Shown here piece by piece: positions 34,180 to 46,330 of a stretch of 64,000 nt of DNA. The notes below the pieces were generated by a model. It was not told where the DNA came from, searched no databases, and saw only the letters and a program-made list of their open reading frames with translations. This DNA comes from Rosa chinensis (taxonomy: Eukaryota > Streptophyta > Magnoliopsida > Rosales > Rosaceae). The stretch lies in NCBI RefSeq assembly GCF_002994745.2, contig NC_037094.1, forward strand, positions 13,143,001-13,207,000, in the 5' to 3' direction. How positions within the stretch are numbered: position 1 is the stretch's first letter; the number at the start of each line of letters is the position of its first letter. The translations under genes were made by a program, and so were the position numbers.

Positions 34180-35622
34180 CTAATTCTTGTAGCCATTCCA
34201 TAGCTCGGCTACGTCTGCAAGTGATTTTGTAGACGACCCATCTTGGCTCAGAGCAACTTTGGCGGCCTTTTTTAGCTCCATCATCTTTTTCTTGAGCAAT
34301 TTCCCGTCATCTCCTTCAATCAGATCCCTTGCATATTTCTCAATATCACGACTCTCCACTATGCCCCTATCATTCATCTTGACCCTCCATGCAACTTTTA
34401 TATCTTCAGAAAGCAAAACTGCATTCATCTTCTGCTCTGCGTAGAGCGGCCAAGCAATCAAAGGCACGCCATGCACAACGCTTTCGAGGATCGAGTTCCA
34501 CCCGCAATGGGTCAGAAACCCACCTGTCGACCGGTGACTCAAAATTTGGACCTGAGGAGCCCAAGAGGGTACTACTAACCCCAACTCTTTGGTCCTCTCC
34601 AAAAATCCTCGAGGAAGAAAACTCGAAGGGTCGTTGGAACCTTGATCACCAAAGTAAGCGGCGCTTGTAGATGTCTCATTCGGACTCCTAACCACCCATA
34701 GAAATCTCACCCCACTCATTTCAAGCCCCATTGCCAACTCATTCATCTGCTCGCTTGAGAGGGTCCCACCGCTCCCGAATGAAACAAACAGCACTGACCC
34801 TTCTGGTTGACTGTTTAACCAGCTCAAGCACTCGTTCTCACCTAACACATCTGCCATTCCTGTCTTTACAACCACCGGTCCAACCGGGTAAAGCGGTGGA
34901 AGACCAAGAACTTGTCGCTGCTCCTTGTAAGCCTCCAAAGCACCGGGTTCCAAATCCGCAAAGCTATTCACTATGATCCCAGCTGCCGATCTATACCACT
35001 TGCTCATTTTCACCGTCGCTCTATAGGCCTCATTAGACCTTTCTTGAACATGCTGTACAAAATCTGAACCGTGGAGTGGCACACAACCCGGAAGGTGGAC
35101 CGGTTCAGGCAGATCCCTATACTCGCATGAAGTGGTCTCATCGAGCTTTGGCAACTCGAACAAAAACCACAACCCCATAGCGTTCGTACTGAAGAAATAG
35201 TAAAAGAGTACGTTAAACTCGTTGGCCACATCAAAGGCTTCCCAGCCGAAAATATCCACCACTAGAGCCACGACCCGAGTTGACTCGGCGAGGAGCTTAA
35301 CCGAGTCACGTAGAGCAGACAGTGAACGAGTCAAGGTGAGTACGATCTTCGTCTCGGACGCGACGTCATGAGGGAGGTCGTCCAAGTTTACTTGAGGGAG
35401 GAAGGCGTAGGATATGGCTTGAGGCAAGGTTTCCAGGACTTTCTTTTGGGGTAGCAGCTGCGACCCGTCGTTGGGGATGAAGAAGGTGACGGTAAAGTTG
35501 TGGTGGATGACGAGTCGTTGGGCCAGCTCGACGAGGGGGATCAGGTGGCCTAGTCCCGGAGTTGGCACAATGACGACGTGTGGTGGTTTCAGTTTTTGGT
35601 GGGTGGAGGACTTGGCTTCCAT
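34180..35622 (-). CDS. UDP-glycosyltransferase, family UGT72 (UGT72B-like)
   Basis: Single-exon GT1 glucosyltransferase, 480 residues. The N-terminal extension MEAKSSTHQKLK precedes the conserved PPHVVIVPTPGLGHLIPL with catalytic His26; the partner Asp123 is in VALVVDIFG. The PSPG box is Trp354-Gln397 (HCGWNS inside; it reads NSILES where the other copies have NSTLES or NSTVES). The C-terminus SQDGSSTKSLADVAELWNGYKN is complete. No frame damage was seen, so it is probably active; the acceptor is unknown but a phenolic is expected from the family. The 5' flank on the minus strand is AT-rich, with TTAATATACG about 70-80 bp upstream as a possible TATA region. Confidence 0.95.
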   Translation of the reverse strand: MEAKSSTHQKLKPPHVVIVPTPGLGHLIPLVELAQRLVIHHNFTVTFFIPNDGSQLLPQKKVLETLPQAISYAFLPQVNLDDLPHDVASETKIVLTLTRSLSALRDSVKLLAESTRVVALVVDIFGWEAFDVANEFNVLFYYFFSTNAMGLWFLFELPKLDETTSCEYRDLPEPVHLPGCVPLHGSDFVQHVQERSNEAYRATVKMSKWYRSAAGIIVNSFADLEPGALEAYKEQRQVLGLPPLYPVGPVVVKTGMADVLGENECLSWLNSQPEGSVLFVSFGSGGTLSSEQMNELAMGLEMSGVRFLWVVRSPNETSTSAAYFGDQGSNDPSSFLPRGFLERTKELGLVVPSWAPQVQILSHRSTGGFLTHCGWNSILESVVHGVPLIAWPLYAEQKMNAVLLSEDIKVAWRVKMNDRGIVESRDIEKYARDLIEGDDGKLLKKKMMELKKAAKVALSQDGSSTKSLADVAELWNGYKN

Positions 35623-37037
35623 GGTGTGGTACTGTGGTAGTAATTGAACTTTGGTTTAGAGTAAGAGATGAAGATTGGATAATGGAGTATTTAACGTATA
35701 TTAAGGAGACCGAGTCTGGAGTTAGAACTTAGAAGTCATAGGCTTTGCCTGTCTGTGTATTTCTGTATTGTTTTTACCTCTTAATTTCGGAGCTTTGCTT
35801 GCCTTTGGTGACATCAGTACTAGCTTAATATTCTCGGAGTAATGTTTGCATTTACAAATTCGCTTTGCTTGAGCTCTCCACCAATGATTTTCCTCAAAAT
35901 ATTCTATGGTTGATATCACTGTATAATGTAACATGCATCGGTGATAGGGACGAACTTTTTCTTTCGCAAAAGCCTTGGTCATTGAATATTATCCTTTTCC
36001 CACGTATAACTTATCGGTAAAAGCTTATTATTTATTTTAATTATATACAAATATAGAGCTGATATTCGATCGAATATGTCGCCGAAAACGACCATAATCA
36101 TTTATTTTAGATATATCATACTTTTATATAGGTGGAAGTATAAAAGAATATTATATAACTTCATAAGTGATGTGTCTAAAGAGTCATTGAGATGATAGTC
36201 AAATTGTAGTTTTGTTTATGATATGAGAGTTCTAAGTGGTTACAAATCAATTCTCATTTGCTAGCAAGACAATATGGATATGGTGGGGTTATTCGAATTT
36301 ACCCTTTCAAAAGTATACTAACCCCGCATCAAAAATTAAGTTAATCAATTATTTCGGTTAATCGGTTTTGGTTAATTTTAACCGCGTTGAATTTAATAGT
36401 TTGATCCATACTTAATTTTAATGATTTTTTTTTCAATTGTAATTGTAAATAATTAGTAATTATCTAAACAACATCAATATCCACAATATATAGTATGAAC
36501 TGAATAGTACACATCAAAAGACAACAAGACAATAGAATTAAACATATTATAGGTTACTCTATAAGTTAAACATATAAGAAATCTAAAAATAAATAAGCAA
36601 ATGAAATTAACTACAATTAAAATTGAGCTACAACTCAAAGAAATTAAAAGTAGCAATAAGAAATTAAACACAAGTATGAATTAAAGTATAGTTAGAGTAA
36701 CAATGATTTAGTGCTTGAGAGGCGACAATAGAAAGCACTCTTTGATAGGAATTAACCTCATATAGTACAAATATAAATGAATCGGTTCAATTCGGTTTTT
36801 ATCAGTTTATTATAAACACCAACTGAAAACTGCACCACTAGTGTCCGTTCGGTTGGGTGTCGGTTAATTTTTTAAGGTTAAATTTGATTTGGTGCGAAAT
36901 ATTGATTTTCGATTTTAAAACGTCCACCCCTACGTTTAACAACTCTATACCATGAAGCTTTTTGCAAGTCTCATTTCATGATATCACTACTAGCATCATA
37001 TCCGGGAACCGTAAGTAGGAAAGTAAGAATATATATA
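35623..37037. other. Intergenic, AT-rich, with a degraded hAT-like repeat
   Basis: No gene. 35623-36000 is the upstream side of the UGT at 34180-35622. Between about 36300 and 36935 there are repeats of CGGTTAATCGGTTTTGGTTAA type and a right edge CGTCCACCCCTACG (complement CGTAGGGGTGGACG), a style of terminus found on plant hAT-related repeats. A left partner is not clear. Confidence 0.35.
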
Positions 37038-37279
37038 TCTATACTATTATTAAGAGAAACGGTGTTGTTAGCCAAAACTGATTTTTTTTACCTTTATAAC
37101 CCTCAAATATTAAAATATCATGGATTACATTTTAACATCAGGGATAAAAATGTAAAAAGCAAAATAAAACAATAAAAAAACAAAATAAAAGAAAATAACT
37201 ATTTCAAACTCTCCACTCTCAGAATTATAACTCCCCACTATATACTCTCACACCCATCGGGTGTGTGGACATTTTCTAG
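37038..37279 (+). mobile_element. Non-autonomous Helitron, 242 bp
   Basis: It starts TCTATACTATTATTAAG (37038) and ends CTAG (37276-37279), sits between host A and T (37037/37280), and has the 3' hairpin CACACCC-atc-GGGTGTG (37249-37265) 10 nt before the CTAG end. These are the defining Helitron marks: 5' TC, 3' hairpin plus CTRR, insertion in AT without target duplication. No Rep/helicase sequence; it would depend on an autonomous element. Confidence 0.88.
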
Positions 37280-37312
<33 letters not shown>

Positions 37313-37500
37313 TAAACAACTGATAATATTACAACTATATTATTGAGTAAAAACATTATAAAAAAAGTAATTTATATAATCACTAATACGTGAGTCGGAC
37401 TGGGGACTTTTCACATGTAAATAGTTATATCACTTAACCAAATGGTACTAAGCAACAAAAATTTTTTTTATTTATAAAATAACCAAAAAGCCCACATATG
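37280..37500. repeat. (AT)n tract and AT-rich UGT72 3' flank
   Basis: A (TA)n run at about 37280-37302 followed by A/T-rich sequence up to the UGT72 stop codon. The Helitron landed in the AT tract. No gene. Confidence 0.5.
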
Positions 37501-38910
37501 TTAGTTCTTGTGGCCTTTCCATATCTGAGCAACCTCTGCAAGTGATTTTGTAGACGAACCATCTTGGCTCAAAGCCACTTGGGATGCCTCTTTCAGCTCT
37601 ATCATCTTCTTCTTGAGCAATTTCCCTTCGTCTCCTTCAATTAGACCCTTTGCGTACTTAGCAATTTCTTCACGCTCCACTATACCCTTATCGTTCACCT
37701 TGACCCTCCATGCGACCTTCAAATCTTCAGCAAGTAACACAGAATTCATCTTCTGTTCGGCATAGAGTGGCCAAGCAATCAAAGGCACACCATGCACAAT
37801 GCTCTCTACGGTTGAGTTCCACCCGCAATGGGTCAAAAACCCGCCCGTCGACCCATGGCTTAGAATTTGGACCTGTGGAGCCCAAGAAGTAACAACTAAA
37901 CCTACCTCTTTGGTTCTCTCCCAAAAACCTTGGGGTAGAAACCTTAAAGGATCGGTCGAACTTTGAACACCAAAGAAAGCTGCATCTTTTGATGTCTCAT
38001 TTGGACTCCTAGTAACCCAAAGAAATCTCACACCACTCATTTCAAGCCCTAAAGCCAACTCATTCATCTGCTCGCTTGTGAGGGTTCCCCCGGTTCCAAA
38101 TGAAACAAACAACACCGACCCAATTGGCTGATCATCCAACCAGCTCAAGCACTCATTCTCACCCAATCCGGAAGCCGAACCGGTTTTTATCACCGGTCCG
38201 ATGGGGTAAACCGGTGGAAGACCATGACTTTGTCTGTGTTCCTTGAAAGCCTTGAAAGCGCCCGGTTCCACATCCGCAAAGCTATTGATCATGATCCCAG
38301 CTGCGGACTTGTACCTCTTGCCGATGCGAAGAAAAGCTTTATACGCCACATTGCTCCTATCTTTCAGAATTTCTACAAAATCTTTGCCATGTAGCGGCAC
38401 ACAACCCGGAAGCCGGACAGGTTCAGGCAGATCCCTGTATTCACAAGTAGTAGTCTCGTCAAGCTTTGGCAACTCAAACACAAGCCACAAACCCATCGCC
38501 GTAGAAGGAAAGAAAAGATAGGGCAGCAAATTGAGCTCATTCGCCACATCAAAGGCCTCAAGACCAAAGACATCAACAACAAGCGCCACCAGCCGAGTCG
38601 ACTCCGCTAAGGCCTTAACTGAGTCGCGGATAGCGGAGAGTGACCGAGTCAAGGTGAGAGCGATCTTGGTTTCCATCATCGATTCTGGTGGGACGTCGTC
38701 TAAGTTGATGGGAGGGAGGAAGGTGGAGGATATGGTCTCCGGCAAAGCTTCCAGGAGTTTCTTTTGCAGAGTCAGGTTCGTGCCGTCGTTGGGGATGAAG
38801 AAGGTGACGGTGAAGTTGTGGTGGACGAAGAGTCGTTTGGCCAGCTCGGTGAGCGGAATGAGGTGGCCTAAACCTGGACTTGGGACAATGGCGACGTGGC
38901 CGGCTGCCAT
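37501..38910 (-). CDS. UDP-glycosyltransferase, family UGT72 (UGT72B-like)
   Basis: Single-exon GT1 glucosyltransferase of 469 residues. Catalytic His16 (PSPGLGHLIPL), partner Asp113 (VALVVDVFG), PSPG box Trp343-Gln386. The start MAAGHVAIVPSPG is the only ATG that places the His loop correctly, and the C-terminus ends SLAEVAQIWKGHKN. It is closest to the copy at 55237-56676 (LSAIRDSVKALAESTRLVAL and DETTTCEYRDLPEPV are shared); the two also share upstream sequence, so they are probably a recent duplicate pair. No damage visible. Confidence 0.95.
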   Translation of the reverse strand: MAAGHVAIVPSPGLGHLIPLTELAKRLFVHHNFTVTFFIPNDGTNLTLQKKLLEALPETISSTFLPPINLDDVPPESMMETKIALTLTRSLSAIRDSVKALAESTRLVALVVDVFGLEAFDVANELNLLPYLFFPSTAMGLWLVFELPKLDETTTCEYRDLPEPVRLPGCVPLHGKDFVEILKDRSNVAYKAFLRIGKRYKSAAGIMINSFADVEPGAFKAFKEHRQSHGLPPVYPIGPVIKTGSASGLGENECLSWLDDQPIGSVLFVSFGTGGTLTSEQMNELALGLEMSGVRFLWVTRSPNETSKDAAFFGVQSSTDPLRFLPQGFWERTKEVGLVVTSWAPQVQILSHGSTGGFLTHCGWNSTVESIVHGVPLIAWPLYAEQKMNSVLLAEDLKVAWRVKVNDKGIVEREEIAKYAKGLIEGDEGKLLKKKMIELKEASQVALSQDGSSTKSLAEVAQIWKGHKN

Positions 38911-39408
38911 GGTAGCTAGTGTGGCGGGTGTAGTGAAGAACGGCGATAACCAAGGTTGGAGTTAGAAAGTTGGCTTCTGTGTTTCCTCTCCTGACATGCA
39001 CCTATATTACTTGACACGACATCACCACTACGTCATATGCATGCATGATGTCACTGTCGTCACTCCCAATCATGCAGTGAAAGCTTGAATGCTCGCACTC
39101 TCCTCACTCCTATTTCACCATTTGTGATTCTCCATTATTGTTAATGTAATTTCAAAGAAATATCTGTAACACGGATAGATTCTTCAACATACGTCTGGCC
39201 GCCTGGCCGGATACTATTTTGCTTAGTTGTAAAAATATAGTACTGTCAAGTTTGAGAGATCCCTTTTAAGTTATCAAGTGGGAGAAAGTGAGAGTGTGAG
39301 ACAAGCGCACATGTAAAAGTAGTGGATTTTCATGAAATGTAGCCCCATCGCCAAAGAAAGAATGAAAGATGTTTGAGCAATAATTATCAATTATGTAAGA
39401 ATCAAAAC

Positions 39409-39445
39409 GTGTAGAACGTTTTTTTTTTTTAATGTGTAGAACGTT
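39409..39445 (-). repeat. Poly-T micro-insertion flanked by 12 bp direct repeats
   Basis: gtgtagaacgtt at 39409-39420 and 39434-39445 flank ten T plus aat. Looks like a target duplication around a retroposed tail. Confidence 0.55.
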
Positions 39446-39840
39446 GAGATCTATGTTTTGATGTTTTTCTTTCGTCTCATAATTGACATACCAATAAGAT
39501 CATGTGAATGTGGGTGGTAACCCAACTAGGCCAGTAGCTTCCTCTAAACTTCTTCAAGTGAAAAATCAATCACTTTTTTGGGTTTAGGAGTTAGGAAATT
39601 CTGAATGTTTTCGTACCTGTTGGATGTCAGTTGTGAAGTTCATCTTGATAGTCAGTTTCATCTTAAGGCCTAAATTATTTATTTTAATTGTTAATTATTA
39701 TTATTATCAACAAAATTCATTTTACCTTTTTTTTTTTACACAAAATAAAAAAGAATGAACTTGCATTAGTTGATAAATAAAAAAATAAAAAATAAAAACA
39801 ACAAAATGAACACTACTTAAAGAGTTTGTGGACAAAAATG

Positions 39841-39907
39841 TACCAAAAAGATCCACAACAAGTGTCACTCGTTGAGTTGACTCTGCAAGATAAGGCACTG
39901 ATGAACT
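39841..39907 (-). pseudogene. Relic of a UGT72 gene, 67 bp
   Basis: The minus strand translates to SSSVPYLAESTQRVTLVVDL and continues FG, matching residues around the catalytic Asp (SVKALAESTRLVALVVDVFG) of the intact copies. No other part of a UGT is recognisable nearby. It marks a former cluster member. Confidence 0.65.
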
Positions 39908-41716
39908 AGAAATGGGACTAATATATAATAAAAAATATTCGACGTTTTTGAATCACCTGCTATAAAACTTTCGGACAGAGTACATTATTAGAAGCGAAAA
40001 CTCAATAATCTTTCATATAGAGCACATTGTAGATCGAGTTACAAATTCATTAAGCTAAAACTCATTACAAGATATGGCATGTGAAAGATGATATGCACAA
40101 AGGGATAGTGAATTTTTGGTTGAAATATTACACTGATCGCAATGAAAATAAACAAGACTAGACTAAGTTGAAGTTTTTATAAAATGGATGGGAGTTAGGG
40201 TTTGAATTATCTACCACTAACCTCCCTTGATGCAACAATGAAATTGAATATGAATGATGTTAAACATATTGTCCAATTACCCTCTTAGCATCCGGTTAAG
40301 ACTACTAAGGTCTAAACTCTTTTTATTTTGTCAATTCTAACCGGTTAAGTCTAGAATTATCTAGTTAAGAACAAATTATATTACCGGTTAAGTCTTAATT
40401 CATTGCTTCTAATTGCATAAAGATTAGAGTTTAAATAACCAAGCAAGCAAACGAATCCTAGTTCTAGGTGATTTTAGCTCACTAGCCTCACATGGTAATC
40501 AATCTCTTGGCAAAAACTTCATGTCATAGCAAACACTTGACTCAAATTGAGTAAGTCTAAGTAAATTCATTCAACTTTTGATTTAACATGTGAAAGTGAC
40601 AACATGAATTCATCAAATCATAAATAAAACATCAATTACAAGCAAGGTTGGCTAGCGATTTCAACCATAGCCCCGACAAGTTCACTATTTACTCGTAAAT
40701 ATAATATAATACATCAAGTAACTAAAGAGAGACAGAATGAGAAGTGACTATTGATGGTTGTGGAGATGGTTCTCTCATATCATCGTGTGGTGTTGTGGTG
40801 CTTGTCTCATCCACTACTACAAATTTCCCCAAACCCCATTGATTTGAATTAGTCCTTATTGGGACAAAGCATACTGATAAGGGTGGCTGATGGCATTAGC
40901 CACTAATGGGAAATCAGTCCCCTCTATTGCAGGTGCTAATGGGACTAATCACACTGTTAAATTATCAGTGTGATGCCTTTAACCAAAGCAAAATTGCATC
41001 CAAATCAGTGCCAAAGCAACTGATCCAAATATCAGTGGCTTCGGAATTCCACTGATATCAGTGGCAAAATCATTAAACTGGAATAAAAAAATAGGTGCCA
41101 AATACTAGCAAATACTAGTATTTGGTACCTCTACATTTCATGTACCATATACTATATTAAAAAATGCATCATACAACAAATTCGCGAACTAAAATAATTC
41201 ATTACATCCAGAGACAACAAAACCACAACTGCAATCCTTCTTTGATATGGACAAACTCTTTCAAAGCAAATGGCAACGTGCTCACAGTACCTGAAGTTCT
41301 TGAAAAGAAGAATTAAATTTTGCACTGTGAAGTATTATCTAGCAAGTAGCAACCTATGCATTCAATTCTGTAAGAAATCCAAACATGACATTTAAAAAAT
41401 AATGTGTAGAAAAATACCTCATCCATAATACCATTCGGCAAATCTTCAAGCATCATACGATGTAACTTGACCCCAGCTGCATGCCTATGCACATTGAAAC
41501 AGAAGGGCAGTTTAATAAGACACTAGTAGAGCATCCCGCACAATGCCACAGGTTTGTTTATTTGCTGCGGTAACTCTAATCCAACCAACATTTGTTGTAA
41601 AAAAAAAATGTTACAATGGTAAAATTATGAAACTTTTCATTCAATTTGTAAAGTAAAGAAATTTCACTCTCAAATTTTAACATAGGGTCATAAGTCAGCT
41701 TGAACTTCCTTGTAAA

Positions 41717-41747
<31 letters not shown>

Positions 41748-42784
41748 CTGCATTCAAAGTATAAAATGAAATAGGAACCACAAAAAGAAAAAGAAAAAAA
41801 AATGATGTAGAAACCAAGATTACTAAATTAATGTAACTGATTGTACTGAAAATGTCTACATAAGTAACTATACATATTAAAACAAAAAACATTTAAACAA
41901 AAAACATTACTGAAATGAAAGCTAAAACATTCTGAGCTAAAGGTTGGTCAGAATTTCTTGTTAAGGCAACTCATGAGTCCTTTACGATTCAAATGTCACA
42001 GAAGGTCAAAAATCAAGTGACTAATTCATGTCAACATTCATTGCTGAGGATGAAATCTATTGCCTAAACCTCAAACTATCATTGATTAACACTATTGATA
42101 CGATTAATATGTTGTAGAGTACAAACAAATAGAAATGTTATAAATTCATGAATAAAAGTCTTTACCTGTAGCTTCATTTATCTTTGACAATGAACAGATG
42201 AAGCTATTGTTTGATTTTTTCCTCTTGCTCAGTGATTTCTAGTTGTGAAACAAAGCTGATGCTGCACAAAGTAATTTTGAAAATGAAATTAGCTGCATTA
42301 TGTGAGTAGAAATTTTGATAATAGCATTAGTTTTCTATACAGTGTCAACAAATGTAAATATCAGAATTCTTTGATGATCAAATTGACAAGGGAATAGCAG
42401 AACACATGAATATGATAATGATGTACTTGAGCAAGAAGGAAGTTCAAAGTATGAAAGCAAGAAACAGTGGGTTCGAAAACATGATGTAGTTGAGTAAGAA
42501 ATTGAAGATCTTTTTCATGAATATAAATCATTGGTTTCGAAAGCAAACAATATCATTATAGAAAATTTCAATTGATAAACCAAATTGAAACTCTTCTTTG
42601 TCATTCAAAACATGAGTTCTTCGAGTTAAAGCGGTACTCAGTTGAATTCAATTGAAATAAGGGATTGACAATGGATTGGATATGCAATTTGACTGAAGAA
42701 AAAGAGAGTAAAAGATAGTGATTGATAGCTAACTAACCATAAAAACAGGGGAAAAAAACCACAAATAGAGAAAAAACTAACCAT

Positions 42785-42950
42785 TGTTGTAAATATTATT
42801 ATCTATATGGTTGTCCACGTAAAAATACTCATTAGTTGTGTACTTTGATGTAAACCCTACCTCTATTTAAAGGAGGCTAATGAGACTGAATGAGAACACT
42901 TCTACTTCCTCACTACTATTCTCTCTTCATATTCTCTCTACTTTATAACA
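42785..42950 (+). repeat. 5' LTR of the copia element
   Basis: 166 bp, TGTTGTAAAT to TTTATAACA; TATA-like CTATTTAAAGG near 42872. Primer site immediately follows. Confidence 0.9.
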
Positions 42951-43879
42951 CGTTATCAGCACGCTCTGCTATTATTTTTTGATAACTCTATAATGATCTA
43001 CGAGTTTATGGTGCAACGTTGTTGCTATTAACTATAACTTATGATCTATGAGTTTATTCATGATCTATGTCATTTATGCATATCAGTTTATTTCTTAAGG
43101 TGCCATCGATTCCTGCTTTATTTCATGAGTTTATTTCATGATCTATGATCTATGCTTTAATCTTATATATAATCATTACGGTGCCATCGATTCCTGCTTT
43201 ATATACTGATATACATATGTTCTTTTTCTCATATATGAGTATAATTGCTGAAAGTTTTGGTTGATCACGCAAATAGAATCATACCCGTTTTCCTTTCTGA
43301 CAATCTCAATTTTTTTTTTTGTCAATAATCATGCCTCTCTCCTTTATTTTTGGTTTTGCAACCAAAACCCAACGTATTATCCCATAAGGTGCAATGGAGG
43401 CATTAGTTTTTACTTGTCTATTTAATAGCATTTTCTGGGTTTTTTTTTGTCAGTATACACTCATAAGATTTTTTTTTTGTGTTTCCCTCAATTGTCGTTA
43501 GGCATCAATCCTAATTCGTTATATATTTCATGATTACAAGTATTAATATATGCCTTATGTTGTCATTTGCACATGTATTTATGAATTGTTAATATGAGAA
43601 GCAATCTTGATGTGATGAGAGTGATGACCACTATCTATGTTGATTCAATTTATGGCAGGATCCGTAACTCCCAAAGCTGGATCAATATTTTTTTGATATC
43701 CAGGTTATACAATCCTACGATTATGTGCATAAGTATGCTCAAAAGGTAAGGACGTATGATATGATTTTATTGCTCATAGACGGATTTCAATGACCATTGT
43801 AAATTCAATGCGATCAAAATATTTTCTTTATATGATTACATGAGGGTTTGAACTTATTCCTCAAAGATTGTGTAGTGGA

Positions 43880-46330
43880 AAAATTGCGATATGAAGTCTC
43901 ATAAATTTATACAATTACGAGGGCCAGAAGATCCTTAGAGTTATATAATTGGGTATATGAACTCACATATTTTTAATCCCCAATAATTATAAGAGGGCCG
44001 GAAGTTCCTCAAATTATTTTAGTATTGGGGTTCTCTGTTCCGTACGACAATGTGAATTTGAAGTTCAATTTGAACACTTGGTTAAAGCTAGAAGCTACGT
44101 ACGTTCTCCACAAGATAAAATAATGTACTTGTGTGATTAGAGGAGAGAAAAAAGATGATCATTTTGTGAAGTTAAGCAGACTAGAAGTTCTGTGTAATTT
44201 CTTCATTAATGGAACCAGAAGTTTCCACGGTTAATTTTATTGCATGGTTTATCTATTTATTTTTCTTCCCTGAAATTTTCCTATTTTGTTATGTACTTTC
44301 GTTACAGTACTTGTCTATTAATTTTTTTTTGTTACTCATACAGACCAGCAGTCCTATACCTCGAACATATGAATTTCGAATGTAATATTTTTGAACCAGA
44401 AGTTCAAAATTTCATAGCAGAACTTGAAGTTCTAACAGTAAAACTTAAACCCGAAGCTTTGAGTATAAAATATAAAAGTGAACTTGAAGATTCACTTTAG
44501 CCACCTTGAGCCTGAAATTTCGAGCACCACATTTATTTGAACCCGAAGATTCAAATTACGAAATCTTAGAACTTGCAGTTCATAGAAAAAATATTCGAAC
44601 CTGAAGCTTTGATTACACATATAATTCATTCACAGTTTATTTGACTTTATGTCAACTCGAACTAGAAGTTTCGAGTAATTTTGATATGTCGATTGATACA
44701 TTCTTCTTTATGTCTGCTTAAAGCATTCCACCTTAGAACAAGGAGTTCTAATTGTGCAGACTCGAGCTTTAAGTTTCGAGTGGATATATGGACAATTTAT
44801 CAAAAAGTTTTAATCTGGGTCAACCTCAAACCTGAAGCTTTGAGGGGATTATTTTGACACCAATTTAAAAGTAAGCAGATATTTAACCGTTGGTCTATGA
44901 CGAATGAGTATGAGTATACCCAAAATTTGTGATCGTAGATTTTGTAATTAAAAGAGATTAGAACCTGTAGTTTCTTGATCCTTAATTACATGAGGACTTG
45001 AAGTTCCTCAATGATCAAACTAACTAGATGATCATCTAAAGTCCTTCACTCATAAGTTATGGTTATAAAGTTTAAACTCGATATTTCGAGTATATTATTT
45101 TGGCCAGAAGTTCAAAATGCATTTGATGTTAATCTACATCAAACAACAATACAATAATTGAACGTCATGTTTTAACTGTATAACATGGACCAGAAGCTTC
45201 GTGTATATCGTATGAGATCTACCGATCAATTCTTACAAATTTGATTTGTATCATCTTCAAACTTATGTTTTGAGTGATTTTCAGGCAATGCAATTTTATG
45301 CATGGTGTCCAGAAAATATTATTAAAGCTTATGCTTATGAGGCTAATATAACAATCATCTCAGATCTTACATATCTGATTGATGGCTCCAGAAGAGCACA
45401 CATTATTGTCCCTTTGCATTCTGTGCTTCCAATATTACTAGAGATGTATAATCTCCCCGTCTCATAGATCTCATTATATAGTAAGAAAGCCGATTGACAT
45501 GGCTATACCATGAAATGCCACCAGAAGTGGATCATGGCAAGAGAAAAATAAGGAGTTAATGTAAATTACTGTCCTAACATCCACATATGTGAGGAAATTG
45601 TAAATTGGGTGTGTATCGCCTATGGTACACTATATGGTGGATGATTATCAAGCCACTTTCGAAAGGGCACTGGTCAAATTAAATTGCATTGACTAGTAAC
45701 AACATTGAGATCATCACACATCCCTGATGTCTATTACTTACAATAAGCAACTTGAAAGCACTATTGTGCTACTCCATAGATTTATTGTATCCTCTTGAGT
45801 TCCCATTGAAACTAAATGTTTCTTAATCCAATTATCTAGGAACATCAACCTGATGTTCCTTAAGAGGTTGTTATAAATTGAAAAAAAATGAAACCTCAAG
45901 TTTCTTGGATCTCCAATTATATGAGGGCCTGAAGTCCCTCCTCTTTATGACTACTCATTTATATGTGACACAGAACTTGAGGTTCTTCACATGATAAAGT
46001 TACTTGTTCTTATGGATTGTAGTCTTTAACTAGAAATTTTCGAGTATATCATTTTGGCCAGCAGTTCAAAATGAAGTTGGTCCATTCCAATTGTCAGTAT
46101 TCCACAATTAATGTTTACTGAAACTAAGGTAGCAACCATATCAAGAGTTGTAGATCTTGATCTATGGCTCCAAATGAGCTACTATCATGTTACCGAATTT
46201 TTGAAATACTGTTGCATTAATTGCTTAATATATGGTTGGAGAAGACTTTATGCCATTGGATATATACTGTATCGAATTTTCTGCAGTAAATTCAGACATA
46301 TGATGTCATGAACCTGAAGTTCCTGGAACC
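43880..46330 (+). repeat. Leader region with more than 20 degenerate GAACCAGAAGTTTCGAG-type motifs
   Basis: Variants such as GAACTTGAAGTTC, GAACCCGAAGATTC, GAACCTGAAGCTTTGAG and GGCCAGAAGTTCAAAA recur at irregular 30-130 bp spacing. They are partly palindromic around GAAGTTC. No reading frame is kept through the region. Function unknown; it is internal to the copia element. Confidence 0.6.

Larger units (their letters stand above)
38911..40811. other. Upstream region of UGT72 and unassigned spacer
   Basis: No gene. 38911-39650 is the 5' flank of the UGT and resembles the 5' flank of the fourth UGT (56680-57660) in several blocks. A T-run micro-insertion is at 39409-39445 and a short UGT relic at 39841-39907. 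39990-40811 is repetitive-looking AT-rich sequence (CCGGTTAAG repeats near 40290-40390) into which the following CACTA element inserted; the same context resumes at 49849. Confidence 0.5.
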
